Positions 27,813-41,200 of a DNA stretch of 64,000 nt are shown piece after piece. The DNA is from Bimuria novae-zelandiae CBS 107.79 (taxonomy: Eukaryota > Ascomycota > Dothideomycetes > Pleosporales > Didymosphaeriaceae). The translations under genes and the position numbers were made by a program. Location of the stretch: assembly GCA_010015655.1 (NCBI GenBank), contig ML976665.1, positions 977,149 through 1,041,148 on the forward strand. Direction: 5' to 3'. A model generated the notes under the pieces. It was not told the DNA's origin. It did no database searches and saw only the letters and a program-made list of their open reading frames with translations. The first letter of the stretch is position 1; each line of letters starts with the position of its first letter.

Positions 27813-30116
27813 ATGGCCGCCCCGACCGTCTACGAGGGCGTCTCCGACGACGCCGAAATTCGCGGTCAGCTGTTTGCCGGCAAGAAGTTCTTCATCGCGC
27901 AACGCGTCATCTCTCGGCCCCGCTACATCGACTTGGTCAAGAGCAACGGCGGCGAGGTGGTGTTGCTAGAGAAGCAAGCCGACTACCTCATCGCCAATCA
28001 CCACCGCAGCGATTGTCCGCCTGGAAGCATTTCGTGTACCTTCATTGACAAGTCGATCGAGCGAGGCGAGCTTCAAGACCCAGAGGACCATCCGGCCGGC
28101 CCGCCGACGGGAACAGTGCGCGAGTCGGGCTCTCTGAGCAGACCAGTCAAGGGAACAAGGGACGCATTCACGCAACAAGAAGACACCTTACTCTACAAGT
28201 GGGTGCGCGACCAGGTGAATGCAGGGGGGCTTGCCAATGGAAATGAGATATACAAAGCCCTCGAGAAGAGGAAGCCGCGGCACACCTGGCAGTCATGGCG
28301 CGACCGCTATGTGAAGAGACTCCAATACATGCTCCCCTCCGCCTTCAACATCCCGGATAATGCGCCTCCATCGCCGCCTTCGGACACTCCCGCCGAGCCT
28401 GCGCCAACACCAGTGCGCACACACCCTAAGAAGCAGTCGGCGAGCAAGCCAGACGCCAGCACGACAAAAGCCAGCAGTTCGGATCGTGTCGATAGCGTCG
28501 ATTACACGGTGGAGGAGCTGACCACTGAAGGATTGTTTGATAAGAGAGATTGGGAGCACCTGTACGCTTTCGCAGACGACATCGACGCTGCTTCGGGCGA
28601 AGAATACCAAAAGGGCTGGCACGGCTGGGCCAAGGACCGACACCAGACGGCACGGCAGTGGAGACAATACTTTGAGAAGGTAGTGAGGCCACAGTGGCGA
28701 CAAGACCCGGTCGAAAAGCATGAAGAGATCAAGAGGCGTGTCGAGGAACGGATGGCGGAAGAGAGGGAAGACTCCCCTGAGCAAGATGAGTCGAGAGCTG
28801 GACCCTCCACTCCCACTTCGAAACCCCCGAACAAACGGAAACGTGACGACGCAGAGGACAACCGCTTCGAATCATTCCTGAACGATCGTCACAAGGGCAA
28901 GGCCTCTTCTGCCTACGTGCTCTTCGCGAGGGAAAACAAGTGGCAAGTATGGAATGAAGAGGAACCGGGACTTGATTATAGTACGTGGTACAACTTAGCT
29001 TGATTCGCGGTATCAGATTACTGACCTGATCATACAGCTGGCCTGCACGAACTCCTGATGTCTCGGTGGAATGCGCTGTCTTCTGAGGAGAAGGCACCCT
29101 ATATCGCCCGAGCAGCAGCTGAACATCCAAACCCGACAAACAACACAGTCACGCTATCTTCACAGGTATTTTTATCATCATCCACTGTGGTCAATGAGAC
29201 CCCGACGTACATTACTGAGGCGTATAAGAAGGCTTTGAATCAGCTGCGCGTTATAGTGGAACCATCTGTAGACGGACGAGATGGAACACCTCCTCCGACC
29301 AAGAGGCGAAAGAGCGTGTCGCCTGAGCTCGGTTCTCACACGCACCCGTTGAAGATTTCCTCTGCTGGATCGGACTTAGATGAGTCTGCGCAGGACGAAG
29401 AGACAAAGAATAGACCTGCCGGACAGGGCTTGGAGGACATCACAACCTCTGGACAAAACGTTGATAACAATGGCTCGGCTTCGCCAACCCCCCGTGCTCC
29501 ACGCTACAAGGCCGCATTCGACACACAGGCTATACTGTCATCACCATCTCAAGGGGCATCTCTAGGCCCAATTCCACCACCGCTTGACCTGAAGCAGCTA
29601 AGAGACCGGTCACGCGAGCAGGACGATAGCGACAAACTAGACTCCGACGCATCACAACACACCACCGAGTCCCTCGAGGAATTCAGCCAGCTCATCCAGG
29701 AGAACCCCCGTGGTTCCAGTCTAGCACCACTTTCACGCCCCCTAGAATCCCCAGCACTCTCTTCCCCGTCCTCTACCGACTCTGGCGACCCCGACCCACC
29801 ACTTGCCCTAGATGAAGTAGACGAGTATTTCGAGGAACAGCGTTCGCTGGGATTTTCAAACGATCACATTGCAGAGGCACTAAAACACACACGGTGGCGC
29901 CCAGAACTCGCGTCCGAAGTGCTCGAGGCATGGGCGAAGGAAGAGCCGTTGCCAACGAAAAGGGGCATTTGGAGCGACGAAGATGATGAAGATGTAGAGG
30001 GCGGTGATGGGATGGCTTTGGCGAGACTGGAGAGGCTACATACGATTGATGGCTGGGGCGGGATTACAGAGCGATTGAACTTTTTGACTAAGTATAGGGA
30101 TGCGAAGATGTCGTGA
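27813..30116 (+). CDS. RAP1: Telomere-associated protein RAP1 with BRCT, Myb, HMG-box and RCT domains
   Basis: RAP1 is a shelterin-type telomere protein. Exons 27813-28980 and 29038-30116 join in phase to 748 residues. A BRCT-like domain spans about 14-97. A Rap1-type Myb domain (FTQQEDTLLYKWVRDQVN ... TWQSWRDRYVKRL) spans about 115-172. A second Myb-like helix set (LFDKRDWEHLYAF ... TARQWRQYFEKVV) lies at about 240-296. An HMG-box-like segment (SAYVLFARENKW ... RWNALSSEEKAPYIARAA) at about 365-425 is split by the intron. The C-terminal about 100 residues (VDEYFEEQRSLGF ... RLNFLTKYRDAK) look like the RAP1 C-terminal protein-binding domain. Long acidic, Ser/Pro-rich linkers separate the domains. 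Confidence 0.9.
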
Positions 30117-30614
30117 GCGTGGACAGGTGGGTGTGAGGGGGGTTGGATTGTGGAATCTAGTATGAGTAAGTGATACCCAGAGAAAGAGAGCTTCAGTAAG
30201 AACGTAAAGTATAAAACGGGAATGTCCACTGTCTGCACGGCACATGCGTCCACCCGCCCGGGCCGGTATGTGGAAAGAGGCCACAAGCCTACTCAGGGTG
30301 GAAAGTGGCATGGCTAGAATTAGTGTGGGAAACATCGTGTGTTGGAGCGTGGGTGGGAGGTTGCTTGTAGTTAGGAGGGATGTGGGAGATAGCTTGTGTA
30401 TGGTTACCTACTCAACCCACACGTGATCACGCGATCTGGCAGCCTTGCCCGCACCTCTTCAAATGTTCCCTGCCCAAACCAACACACTCCTTCCACACCC
30501 ATCTGCCACCAGAATTCTCTCCAAGCTATTGCGTAGGCAAACCACGCAGACCGGTAAGTTCCTAAACATGCTAATCCGGAAACATTCAAGCACTGACAAA
30601 CTGCTCAAAGCACG
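30117..30614. other. Intergenic region between RAP1 and the MYND gene
   Basis: Both genes run in the same direction, so this holds the RAP1 3' UTR and the MYND promoter. No further gene is supported. Confidence 0.5.
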
Positions 30615-31716
30615 ATGGCGCCAAATACCACGGAGTGTTCTAAGCTCATCACTGGCTGCATTGCCTGCGGCAAGCAAAACGGCCTCCTGCAGTGCTCGCA
30701 GTGCAAAGTGGTGCACTTTTGTGGCCAGGAGCATCAGCGCAAGTACTGGCCCGAACACAAAATTGTGTGCAAGAAGATCGGCAAGGCGCGCAAGGAGCTA
30801 GAAGTGAAGCAGAAGAATGTACGTATCGATTTGGCAAATGATTAAGGAGAATGAAGCTGAGCTGAGTGCGTGCAGGCCCGAGATACGATGACGGATATGA
30901 TGGGCATTGATGCGGCGAGCATCATGGGCCGCAAAGCCGACGGCAACCATCGACGGGAGCAGCTGAGGTAAGTATTTCCGCACGAGCATGTGAGAGAAAG
31001 AGAGTAGCTTACACAATGACATTAGGCTGGCAGGGCAGATTCTCGAAATTCCCACCCACGTCGCCGTCGAGACTGCGCTCGACCACATGATCGACCTGCG
31101 CAACCTGCCAATTTCGTCGAACTGCGACGTTCTCGAGATGGTAGCCTCGTGCCTAATCCGTCTCGGTCGGGACTAGGAAGCATACAACTACCTCAAGCAC
31201 TGGATGTCGCGGTATACTGACCATGACATGCTGGAATCGCCTCAGGTCTTCGCGGGCAAGACTTCCACCGCGGCATTCCTGGCCCTGGCCTTCCTACTCA
31301 AACTTCGACTTATATGGGGCGTGGATTTTGCGAAAGACCACCAGTCCGACAAGGACACGGATCAGGCGCTCATCGACAGCATGCGCACCAACGGGCTCGG
31401 CACCCTCACGAAAGAAATGCTCGAATCCGGCGACTACGATGCTTACGAAGTCAAGCTCCACAAGCAACTCCGCGAGATTTTGGACATGGCGGAGGAGCTC
31501 GAACCGGGCTTCAGCGCGAAGCTGGCGACGGCGGACAAGGAGCGCGAGCCGAGGCGTGATGGATCGGGCCTGGAGACGCAGCTCTTTCGACACTGTCATA
31601 GGGCCTTCATGACAACGACAGCGGAGCCCTAGTTGCTGAGTGACTGGGTGGGGAACGAGCCTGACATCGACGGTGGAGTGGCGGGTGTGTTCAAGCGCAT
31701 ATGCGCTTTGGAATAG
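30615..31716 (+). pseudogene. MYND zinc-finger protein, broken by two in-frame TAG codons
   Basis: Exons 30615-30818, 30876-30967 and 31026 onward join in phase. The N-terminus is a MYND finger (CIACGKQNGLLQCSQCKVVHFC ... WPEHKIVC, residues about 15-52), a protein-interaction zinc fold. The downstream helical region resembles the extensions seen in fungal MYND proteins of unknown role. The frame is interrupted by TAG at 31174-31176 (in LGRD-stop-EAYNYLKHW) and again at 31630-31632 (stop-LLSDWVGNEPD); after each, protein-like sequence continues in the same frame to 31716. Both are explained by one C-to-T change in CAG (Gln). The gene is the last one before the RIP-degraded block, so RIP spreading is likely. 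It is either a fresh pseudogene or makes a protein truncated near residue 149. Confidence 0.75.
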
Positions 31717-32180
31717 TGTCCTAACGGCGATTGCGGACGAGGCGGAATTGCTATGGCATGCGTTAGGGGTCTGTCTTGCCCTACGACGGGTTATATGTGT
31801 GTGGCCCGAATGGTCATTCACATCTCCGGTCCAATCTGGTATACGGTTTCCCAATGTTCTCAATGAATGGAAGACTTGTCGAATTGAGATCATAATATTT
31901 GCCAAGCAAATGCCGAAACGCCACCCGAAGCGGCATGCGGCACTTGATACCCTATTCCAGTTTCCACCGCGTGAACCCACCTCGACTAGGAATTGTACGG
32001 CAGTCAAATTTTATCATTGAAGATGTTATCCCCTGCACCATCAACATCGCCCTGGCACGGGCCATCTTAGGATAGCCAATCAGCATTAAATACCTTAAAA
32101 CGCTAAATGTTTGTCGTGCTGTTAGCAATTCTTGTTTACTAGCTAAAACACCTATATTTAAAAATTCCTTATATTTAAAA
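31717..32180. other. Transition from gene space to RIP-degraded block
   Basis: Base composition shifts abruptly to AT-rich, CpA-poor sequence at about 32040-32100. No gene is seen. Confidence 0.6.
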
Positions 32181-32890
32181 CATGCCTAAAGAAGCGACGC
32201 TATTAAGTAATAATTTTAACTTTATTAAATATATAAAGTATAGTAAAAAAGCTAAAGATTTGCTTCATTTACTAACTAAGCTACTTCTAGACTAGAAACC
32301 GCTTAGAATTAGTAATTTACATACTTTTAGACGTACTCTCTTACCTAATAGTATAGATACTAACTCTCTAATTACTCTGTTAAACTTATTTTTAATGTAG
32401 AGGTCCTCGACCAAATCGCATACTATATAAATCAGCACGCTAAGAAGCTCCGTGATAAGTAGTCCTCGTCCAGTTGTCGTGGTTGGAAGCCAACGTCGCC
32501 GGCCGAGCTTTATACGTACTTCGCGATTGTCATATATATGGGCCTTTATAGAGAGCCCTCGCTGGCGAAGTATTGGCAGAATCTTCATGGCGCGGCACCT
32601 ACGCACAAGGTCAATATGTATATAGCACAGACGCGCTAGGAGCAACTCGATCGTTACCTGTACTACACTAACGTTAATTAAAGTTTTAAGTCTCTATTTA
32701 GCTATATTTAAGGCTTTTTTAAGATAATTTGTGAGCGCGCGTTTAAGTACTAGCGTTTAAAGGTCTACTTTTATATTAATAAAGTAAATATAAGAGTTAC
32801 TAGGCGCGCGTGCGAGGTTATAATAATTAAAATAAAGCTTACGCTAAAAGGCTTTAAAATCTAGTATTTGGTAAACAATAAAGTAATACT
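32181..32890 (+). pseudogene. piggyBac-like transposase relic (DDE_Tnp_1_7 type)
   Basis: Around 32450-32670 one frame reads WKPTSPAELYTYFAIVIYMG, then LYREPSLAKYWQ and EQLDRYLYYT, the conserved N-terminal part of fungal piggyBac-like transposases. A possible start (MPKEATLL) lies at 32181. Stops of the TAG/TAA type and loss of the DDE region make it non-functional. The terminal inverted repeats and TTAA targets were not identified. Confidence 0.65.
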
Positions 32891-32921
32891 AAACTAGTTA
32901 TTTTATATTAGAGGTTAAGGA

Positions 32922-33085
32922 TATAATAGGCTACGCCCAGTTGTTGCCTTAGATTCTTAACCCTTGGTTATACGAGCTCTAGATATATAAGTTTAACGCC
33001 TAAAGCTTAACTTTAAACTCTTTATTAAATTTATAAGTATTTATTTAGTATCTTTAGCTCCTTAAGCACCTAGCCCCTTATATCA
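32922..33085 (+). repeat. 5' LTR of copia element 1
   Basis: Starts at TATAATAGGCTACGCCCAG and ends ...CCTTATATCA; nearly the same sequence starts at 43250 and at 58828. The expected TG start has probably decayed to TA. Confidence 0.75.
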
Positions 33086-34259
33086 AATTTAATTACTTTT
33101 ACCTATCGCGGGATAAGTAAATTTTAAATATAATTATAAACTAAAGCTACAAAATAGCACACGAAGTTAAAGGACTGATATAAATAAATACTATAAAGGC
33201 AACGCCTAAACCTGCAAAAAGATAAAACCCTCCTTAATAAATACTTAACGCTAGCAAGACTATTTTTACTAAATATAAAAGTTATAAAAATAAGTATAAA
33301 ATGTTTTACTAAAAGTTTATATATTAGCGTAAATAACTATGCGCAGCAAGCTATTAGCTTATAAAAAAGTAATAGCTAAGGAAATAAAAGAATAGTTTCC
33401 CTATTTATAACTAAACTTTAGGTATTAAGAGTTAATAAGAACAAAATATGGTAGTTCTTAAATAAAATTAAAGTACTTGTTAACCTTTAGGATACTCTTT
33501 AAACTCTACTATAAAGAGTAAAAGAACTAACTAAAGAAATAATAAAAGAGTACTAAAACCCTTAATAATATAATAATACTTATTTAGATTATACTTAGGC
33601 ATTATTAATTTATTTACAACTATATATTATCTTTAATACTAATATGCTATTAATACGCGCGAGCTATTAATAACCCCTTTCTTGCCTTACTAGTACTCTT
33701 ACCTAAGAATCAACCTTCGCTTCTCTAGGACCAGCTATCCCTTAGAGACTTAATATAAGCTTATTAATAGCCGCTAGGTTTTATAATAAAAAAATATAAG
33801 AATTATATTAACTTAAAGCTTTCTAAGATTATCAGTTAACGCCCTTAACGCGAGCCTGTAATACGCCCCTTTAAACAAATTAGTATTAACTTTATATAAC
33901 TATAAAAAAAATAAGTAAAGCTTACTATAACGAGGATAAGTAGCTCTTAAACGCTATGTATTAATATAGTAAATACTATTTAGAAAAGACTTTTTATAAT
34001 AAGAAGAAGGAGACTCTTACGCGTGCTATTTATTAAATATTAGTATAAATACGTACCTAATATAACGCTATTATTATATATATTTATTTTAATAATAAGA
34101 AAGGTTTTAATAATTTTTAGAATATATTTAAAGTCCTAGGCATCGTAGTTAAGTCTTATATAGTTAAGGTAAAAGAAATAACTTGCCTTATCTAAAAGGC
34201 TAGTAATCTTATTATTTTAATATTTAAGATCTTACGAATTATAGTAAATTTTCCTAAAA

Positions 34260-35818
34260 CGCTAATAAATCAGCTATGCCTAATAGCTATATATATGCTT
34301 CATTAATTACTAATAGAAGTTACTAGTTAGAAAACACCCTATAAAGTTATATATAAGGTAAAGCCATCTCTAGCGCACGTAGTCGTTATTAAAGTAAAGG
34401 CTTTATTTTAACATATAAAGGTAGCTAAAGGTAATAAGCTTAAATTGCGAGCAATTACCAAATAGCTAGTTAAATATAAAGAAATAGATATCTTTTATGT
34501 CTAGGTCCTAGGAAGTAATAGGATTATTTAAACCTAAGATATTATTTTTTTATATAATAATAGTACTCTCTGATAAAATCTTAGCTTTTAACTGAGGAGC
34601 AATAATATATATTTACTATCCTTAATATTAACTTATTAGATAAAGAGGAGGACCTTATTATTAAGGAGATCTATTATAATATAATATTTAGTTAACCTAC
34701 GGCTAGGGATAATATTAAGGATTAAGAAGAAGAAGTTACTAGACTAGATAGTGCCAAAGAGCAGATTTATCAGGAGGCCTATGGATAATTACCCACACCC
34801 ATAGAGACACCAGTACCTAGCACTCATGATCGTTCCCAACCAAAAGGCTGAAGAGAGATTGCTCCTGGAGATACTACGCCAAACCGCCATTAGAACAATG
34901 CCCTAAGATAAATAAACCCTAGTATTACTATAAATAATATCGTTCTAGGGCCTTATCGTTAAGAAGGTAGTAGAGAAGATAATACGCTTAGGGACTACTT
35001 TAGTATACACGCGTCTCTATACTAGTAAATATTTATTATAGTAATTATATAACTACCCCTAAATAAAAAGTAAAACGTTTACTATATTTATCTACTATTA
35101 CTACTAAATAACTAGGCTAAAGTTAAATTCCGCCCTAATACTAATAAGTAGTTTACTATAGTAGATAAGGAGATTAAGGAGTAGCTTTATAAAAGTATAT
35201 TTAAAAGGATAAAAGATAATATAAAAGCTAACTTAGATACTAAAACTCTACTATTAATATAGGTTTTTACGTATACGTTTAATGCTAATAGCTACTTAAC
35301 TAGCTATAAGACTTAACTAGTCGTGAGAGGAAACCTATAGATAACTTAAGATAATACCTACACAGCTACCCTCGCGGCTCAAACGCTCCACTTCCTTATC
35401 GCTATTATGTGCGCCTTCGGACTCCTTGCCTACTAGTACGATGTCAAGAATGCTTTTCTCAACGCGTACCTAGCCCGACCGTGTTACGTCTGGACTCCAG
35501 ATGGGTTCCGAGATAGGCTAAGCAATATAATACGACTACGTCGAGCACTATATAGACCTAAGGATGCTCTAGCGCTATGGCACAAAAACCTAAAGAAGAC
35601 ACTTGTTAATTTAGGCTTTACGTAAGCAAAGGGTATCCCTTGCCTATTTACTAATAGTAAGCTAATATTATACTACTACATAAATAATATTATTATCCTT
35701 TTCTATAAAGGCAATTAGTAATATTATTAATAGTTTAAACGTAAGTTTATAAAATAATATAAGATATAGAGCTTAAGAGAACTAGGTTAGTTCCAAAAAA
35801 TATATATTATTAGAGACT
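34260..35818 (+). pseudogene. Copia element 1 integrase end and reverse transcriptase
   Basis: The integrase end is readable as KTPYKVIYKVKPSLAHVVVI and IAKGNKLK-like text near 34330-34450. The RT is readable from 35340 (LHFLIAIMCAFGLLAY-stop-YDVKNAFLNAYL), through DGFRDRLSNIIRLRRALYRP, to LFTNSKLILYYYINNIIILF, where the YVDD active site has decayed to YINN. Stops are TAA/TAG. The frame stops at 35818, where the gypsy element is inserted. Confidence 0.85.
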
Positions 35819-36270
35819 TGTTACGACCACGAACCCCACAAGGATGAAGAAGCCAGATAATTACGCCAAGAGAGTAATTATTAACGAAGTAGTAGAGTTA
35901 ACGGGACCTAACAGGGCGCGGGGCAGCTTAGTCAGCAGTTACGTGATAAAGTCCTGCATAAAGGGAAGTCCCATGGGACTATTATAGTCCCTGGGACTAC
36001 AGGGCCTTAGCGGGACTACGAAGAAGGAATAGGCTAGTATATAGTATGGCGACTTTCCTATTGTTGTTTCCTTCCTCGTAGTTAACTTATATATCTTCTG
36101 TGCGAGTACGTTCTCCTATACAGACTAATAGTTATCTTATTTATTATAACATTAGATTGTCTAGCCGCGCTAAGTGTCGCATTAACTTATACTACTAAAT
36201 AATCCATAAAGCACCACAATACCTTACCGCCCTAACTTAGATTAGAATAAGGTGTGAGAGCCTTATAACA
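35819..36270 (+). repeat. 5' LTR of gypsy element 1
   Basis: 452 bp, TG...CA ends, differs from the 3' LTR mainly by C/T and G/A changes. It is preceded by AGACT. Confidence 0.9.
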
Positions 36271-36291
36271 CTTTAACTACCCTATAGTATA

Positions 36292-37420
36292 ATGGCAGGA
36301 CCTAGTTCGACTACCGCAGCTCCGGCACCCAAGGAAAAGACCCTAGGAGAGATGGTTATCAAATAAGCAGCTCAGATAGCTTAGTTATAGGAAATTATTA
36401 ACTAGATAAGCGAAAAGATAAGCTAATGGGAAAATGCAAAACATCAACCAAAGGTCCCGAAGCCCGAACCCTATTTAGGAAAGGGTCACCCAGGAACGTT
36501 TCTAACCTAGATAGAACTATTCATCCGTTACAACCTAGGAAAGTTTAATATAGAATAAGACAAGATCTTAGTTACCTATATAAACATGCAAGATAAGGCA
36601 GCTGCGTAGGCTAGACTAATAATTAATAATTTCCTCGAGAATGGCAAATTAGAGGATTGTAGTTTAGACGCCACTAAAGACGCCTTTAAGAACTAGGAGT
36701 CTTTTCGCAAGGCCGTGAAAGGAATATTCGGCACTATTAATAAAGAATATTAAGCCAAAATACGCCTCCAGCGCCTACGTCAGGAGAAATTGGCGGTACT
36801 CTATACACTAGAGTTCAAACAGATCGTGGCAGAACTCGAAGAATGGGGAGAAGCCCCACTTATAATTACCTACTATAACGGACTAAAAGAATTAGTCAAA
36901 GACGAATTAGTCTACCAAGGAAAAGCAGACGACCTAGAAGAACTTATTAACAATATAATTAAAGTAGATAATTGCCTGTATAAACGCAAGCTAGAAAAAT
37001 AGCATGGTACTAGGCTACTTACTAGAAAAGAGAATCGATCTAGGCCCGCAGGAAGAGACTAGGACAGAGATGTTATTATAACTAATAAAGCCTAATAGTA
37101 CAAAAAGAAGAACAGTAAGGAAAAATAGCCGTATAGACTAAAAAAGAGTTACTAGGGCAAGAACGGCATCTCGCAGGAAGAGCGAGAACGGAGGTTTAAA
37201 AATAAAGCCTACCTTTAATATAGCAAGCTAGGCCACTTCGCCAAAGACTGCAACGATTAGGAAACTAAGGTTAATATAACTAACCTCCTACAAGTGGCTA
37301 TGGCCACCCTTACGCTGGTAGAAGCTAACGGAGTAGATCTTACGCAGGAGATTCCGGAGCTAATAAAAGAGGAAGAGGAACGAAAGACCCTTCCTAAGTA
37401 CCAGATCTTCTAAAAACTGG
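36292..37420 (+). pseudogene. Gypsy element 1 gag relic
   Basis: The frame opens MAGPSSTTAAPAPKEKTLGE at 36292 and is interrupted only by TAG/TAA. A 70-codon stretch at 36790-37002 is still open. A decayed CCHC zinc knuckle (YSKLGHFAKDC, first Cys lost to Tyr) lies at about 37216-37260. Gag would have formed the particle shell. Confidence 0.85.
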
Positions 37421-38239
37421 CTAATAATACCTGCTGGATGTGCAGCAGTTCGCTACATTAATCGTCTTAGTGTAAGGCAAAAGTAATTGTCTAAGGGGCA
37501 CACGCATGGGACGCCTACTAGCTAGCAGAGAAACTATAGGGGCGCCCAAAACAATACCTACGCCAGATTACGATACAGGAACGACATAAATATGCTAAAT
37601 AGTGGCAATGCACGCGTAGAGGATGCCGATAACACTCTAAGGCTAGAGTTAGGGCCTCCTATTTTCTAAGAGGTTTAGAATACTATAGGCTAAAGTAGAG
37701 CCAGTGCAGCGTGCCTAACAATTACTATAAGTACTTTTTAGCCTATTAGGCTAAGCACTATAAATAGAATAGTTAGCATTAATGTTTTAATATTACCTGT
37801 AAGCTACACAGGCGATAGAAGTTCGAAACAGGCTAGTTTCCTTAGGGCTTAGACCCTCGCGACACTAGCATAATAATAAGGAATATGTAGCTAGGAAAAG
37901 ACGCAGACCACTTATTAATTAGGTAAGAATAATATAACCTATAGTGCTTCGCACACCTAAGCCTGCAGGAAGAGGCAGCCTCCTTAGACAGCTGTCTAGG
38001 GCATAATGTATTAGCCTAGAACGAATGCCTTACTCTAAATTACCCGTAACATGGGAATCAAGGAGTATACAAATCTAATAAGATTAGAGAGACTTACGCC
38101 CTGTATTAATAGCGATATAAGTAGCACTAAATTAAGAAAGTCTCTAAGCTATCTAAGGTCTAGGACTAGATTAAGGAAGCCGACGCCAGTTAGCCTAAAA
38201 CCTTAAATAAAGGGTCTAATAATTTAAAAAACTAGATCG

Positions 38240-41200
38240 TTACTAGGCAACGAGCCACACTAGTAATAGTGTAATTATTATAGCTTATTAAGTAGACACT
38301 CGCTAAGTTAAAAAGCGCTTAATTAAAGACATTACGGTGCATGGACATCGTGTTATAGCACTAATTAACCTAGGGGCAAACGCGTGTCTAATCGCCCCGC
38401 GAGTAGTTAAGAAGTATAATATACTATATTATAACAAGAAAACACCGCTATAAATAGGACTCGCGGACAGGACCTAATCGCAAGAATACGGTAGCAATTG
38501 GCTACGCCTCAAGACGGCGCCAGTACAAGTTAACATAGAAGGCCTAGAGAGCCAACACGTCTTCACCATCGCGGAGATAGGAGACATCGAAGCCATCGTT
38601 AGATACGAATGGCTAGAACAACATAATCTACGAATAGACTAGATTAAACAAACAATCCTTCCCTGGGACCCACTAGCAAAGGCTTAGGCGAGCCCTGGTA
38701 GGAGGGAAACTCCCCAACCTTAGGCGAGAAAAAGGAGTTAACTATCTAGGATATAAGAAATATTAGTATGCAAGATAGATAGGATCTTAAAGTAATACCT
38801 AGGGCAGGTGCACTATATATAGGTCTAGGAAACTAAGATAGTCCTAGACAACCCTAGTCTACTAGAAGAATATAAGGAATTCGCAGACCTGTTTAAGGAA
38901 CACGACAAGACTGTTCTACCTAAACACAAGGAGTGGGATTACGAGATACTACTAGTAAAGGGAGCTAAGCTATAGCTAGAACGCCTAAGGCCCCTTACCT
39001 ACAAATAAGAAAAAGAGTTAAAAGAGCTAATATAGAAGAATCTACGCTTAGGGAAATAGCGGTCTAGTTAGAGTTCTATAGCCTTCCCTATACTCTTTGT
39101 TCGCAAAAAAGACGGCAGGCTATAACTTTGTGTGGATTATAGATAGCTAAACGCCGTGACGATTAAGAATTGCTATTTATTACTACTAATAACGGAGCTT
39201 ATGGATAGACTCCGAGGAGCTAAATACTTCACGAAATTTAACGTCCAGGATAGATTTTATAGAATTTGAATTGCGAAAGGGCACGAGTGGAAAATGGCGT
39301 TCCGCACATAATATAGCCTTTTCAAGTATATGGTTATGCCTATAGGGCTAACCAACGCACTAGCAACCTTCTAGGAGTTAATAAATTAAGTACTATATAA
39401 ATACTTAGACGTATTCTGCACGGCGTACCTCGACGATATCTTAATATACTTACACGGAACCTTGGAAGAGCACAAAGGACATGTACGCAAAGTACTATAG
39501 AAGTTATAAGAGTATTAATTACTCCTACACCCTAAGAAGTGCGAGTTCCATGTTACTGAGACGGAATATTTAGGATTTGTGATATCCCGAGAAGGTGTCA
39601 AGATGGACCCGAAGAAAATCGCGACAATAGAAGAATGGCCGCTACTATAATTAGTAAAAGATATCTAGTCTTTCTTAGGCTTTACTAACTTCTATCGCAA
39701 ATTTATTAGGAACTACTTAAAGACAACCACTCTATTAATAGAACTTATAAAGATAGGGAAATGGCGACCTTTGCAAAAGGTAGAAATAGCGGCTTTTAAG
39801 CAGCTTAAACGCCTATTCCTAATGGCACCCCTACAATAGATATACGACCTAGAGTGGTAATATCGCATCTACACGGATGCATTAGACTATGCGCTGGGGG
39901 CCATATTATTACAAGAGTGCGACAACGGCAAATAGAGACCCGTCTTCTATTACGCACGCAAGCTCTCAGGAGCAGAACTAAATTATAAGATTTATAATAA
40001 GGAGTTACTCGTAATTATTAACTATTTTAAGTAATAGGAAGCGCAGCTTAAAGGAGTAAAGCACTAAATAAAGGTTTTTTTAAATTACCTTAACCTTACG
40101 CGCTTTACAACCACAAAGAAGCTTAATTAATAACAGGCTAGATAGTTAGAATAGATAGCGGAATTTGACTTCTGTATTACCTATTTACTTGGCAACTTGA
40201 ACGCCGTAGCAGACGCACTTAGCAGGCGTTTAGATCTTATAGAAGAAGATAATAGAAGTAACTATATTATAATCCTAACTTACGCGAAGAATAGAACCCT
40301 TTACTATAATAAGACATAACTTGCGCTAGTACTAGAAGCACGGCGCGCGGATCTTACCTATTATAGGCTAGCTATAGAAGAGATATAGGATTATAGTAGG
40401 CTTAAGGATAAGGATCGCTAAGCGTATAATTTCTACTAAGCTACGAAATTAATAGCACGGGACTATTAAAACTATATTTAGATTAGCGAGCAGATAGCTC
40501 CGCTGCTAATTAAAAAACTACACAAAGATAAGAATTAGGGACACCTAGGGATTGCCAAAACGACGCGTCGAATCGCGAACGAATATGCTATTTCTAGGCT
40601 ACGCCAGGCGGTATAAAAGGTTTTAAGTAACTGTTTAGCCTGTTACAAGAACAAGCCTAAGAGACATAAGCCTTATAGCCTCTTACAACCACTACAGCCG
40701 CCCCTAAGACCATAGTTAAGCGTGATTATGGACTTTATCGTGAAGCTACTAGTATTACTAGCACTAGGGAACAAGGATCCCTACGACTTAATCTTAGTTA
40801 TAATCTATTAACTTACTAAGGAGTCGAGGTTTGTGCTAATTAGGGAAGCTATGTTAATAGAAGAACTAGCCTATATGGTAGAACAAGAACTAATATCACA
40901 GGTTAGACAACCTAACGAGTTTATCACAGACAGGGCCAAGATATTCACATTGTTATACTAGACCACGTTTATAGCTAAATTAGGGATTAAGCACAAGCTC
41001 ACGACGAGCTTCTATCCTAAAATAGATAGCTAAACTAAGTGAATAAACTAAACGTTAGAATAGTATCTCTAGATATATGTAAATAAGCTTTAAGACAACT
41101 AGGTTGAGCTGTTGCCAACGGCCCAGCTGGCATACAATAGCGCAAGATCGGCGACTACGGGGTACTCGCCATATTACGCCAACCATGGATGTGAGCCAAC

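Noticed and set aside
31294..32007. 237-codon minus-strand frame opposite the MYND gene
   Set aside because: It lies opposite the MYND coding exon, has no recognisable domain, and is better explained as a shadow frame.
36790..37002. 70-codon frame as an independent gene
   Set aside because: It is the one part of the gypsy gag frame that has kept no stop; the frame continues on both sides.
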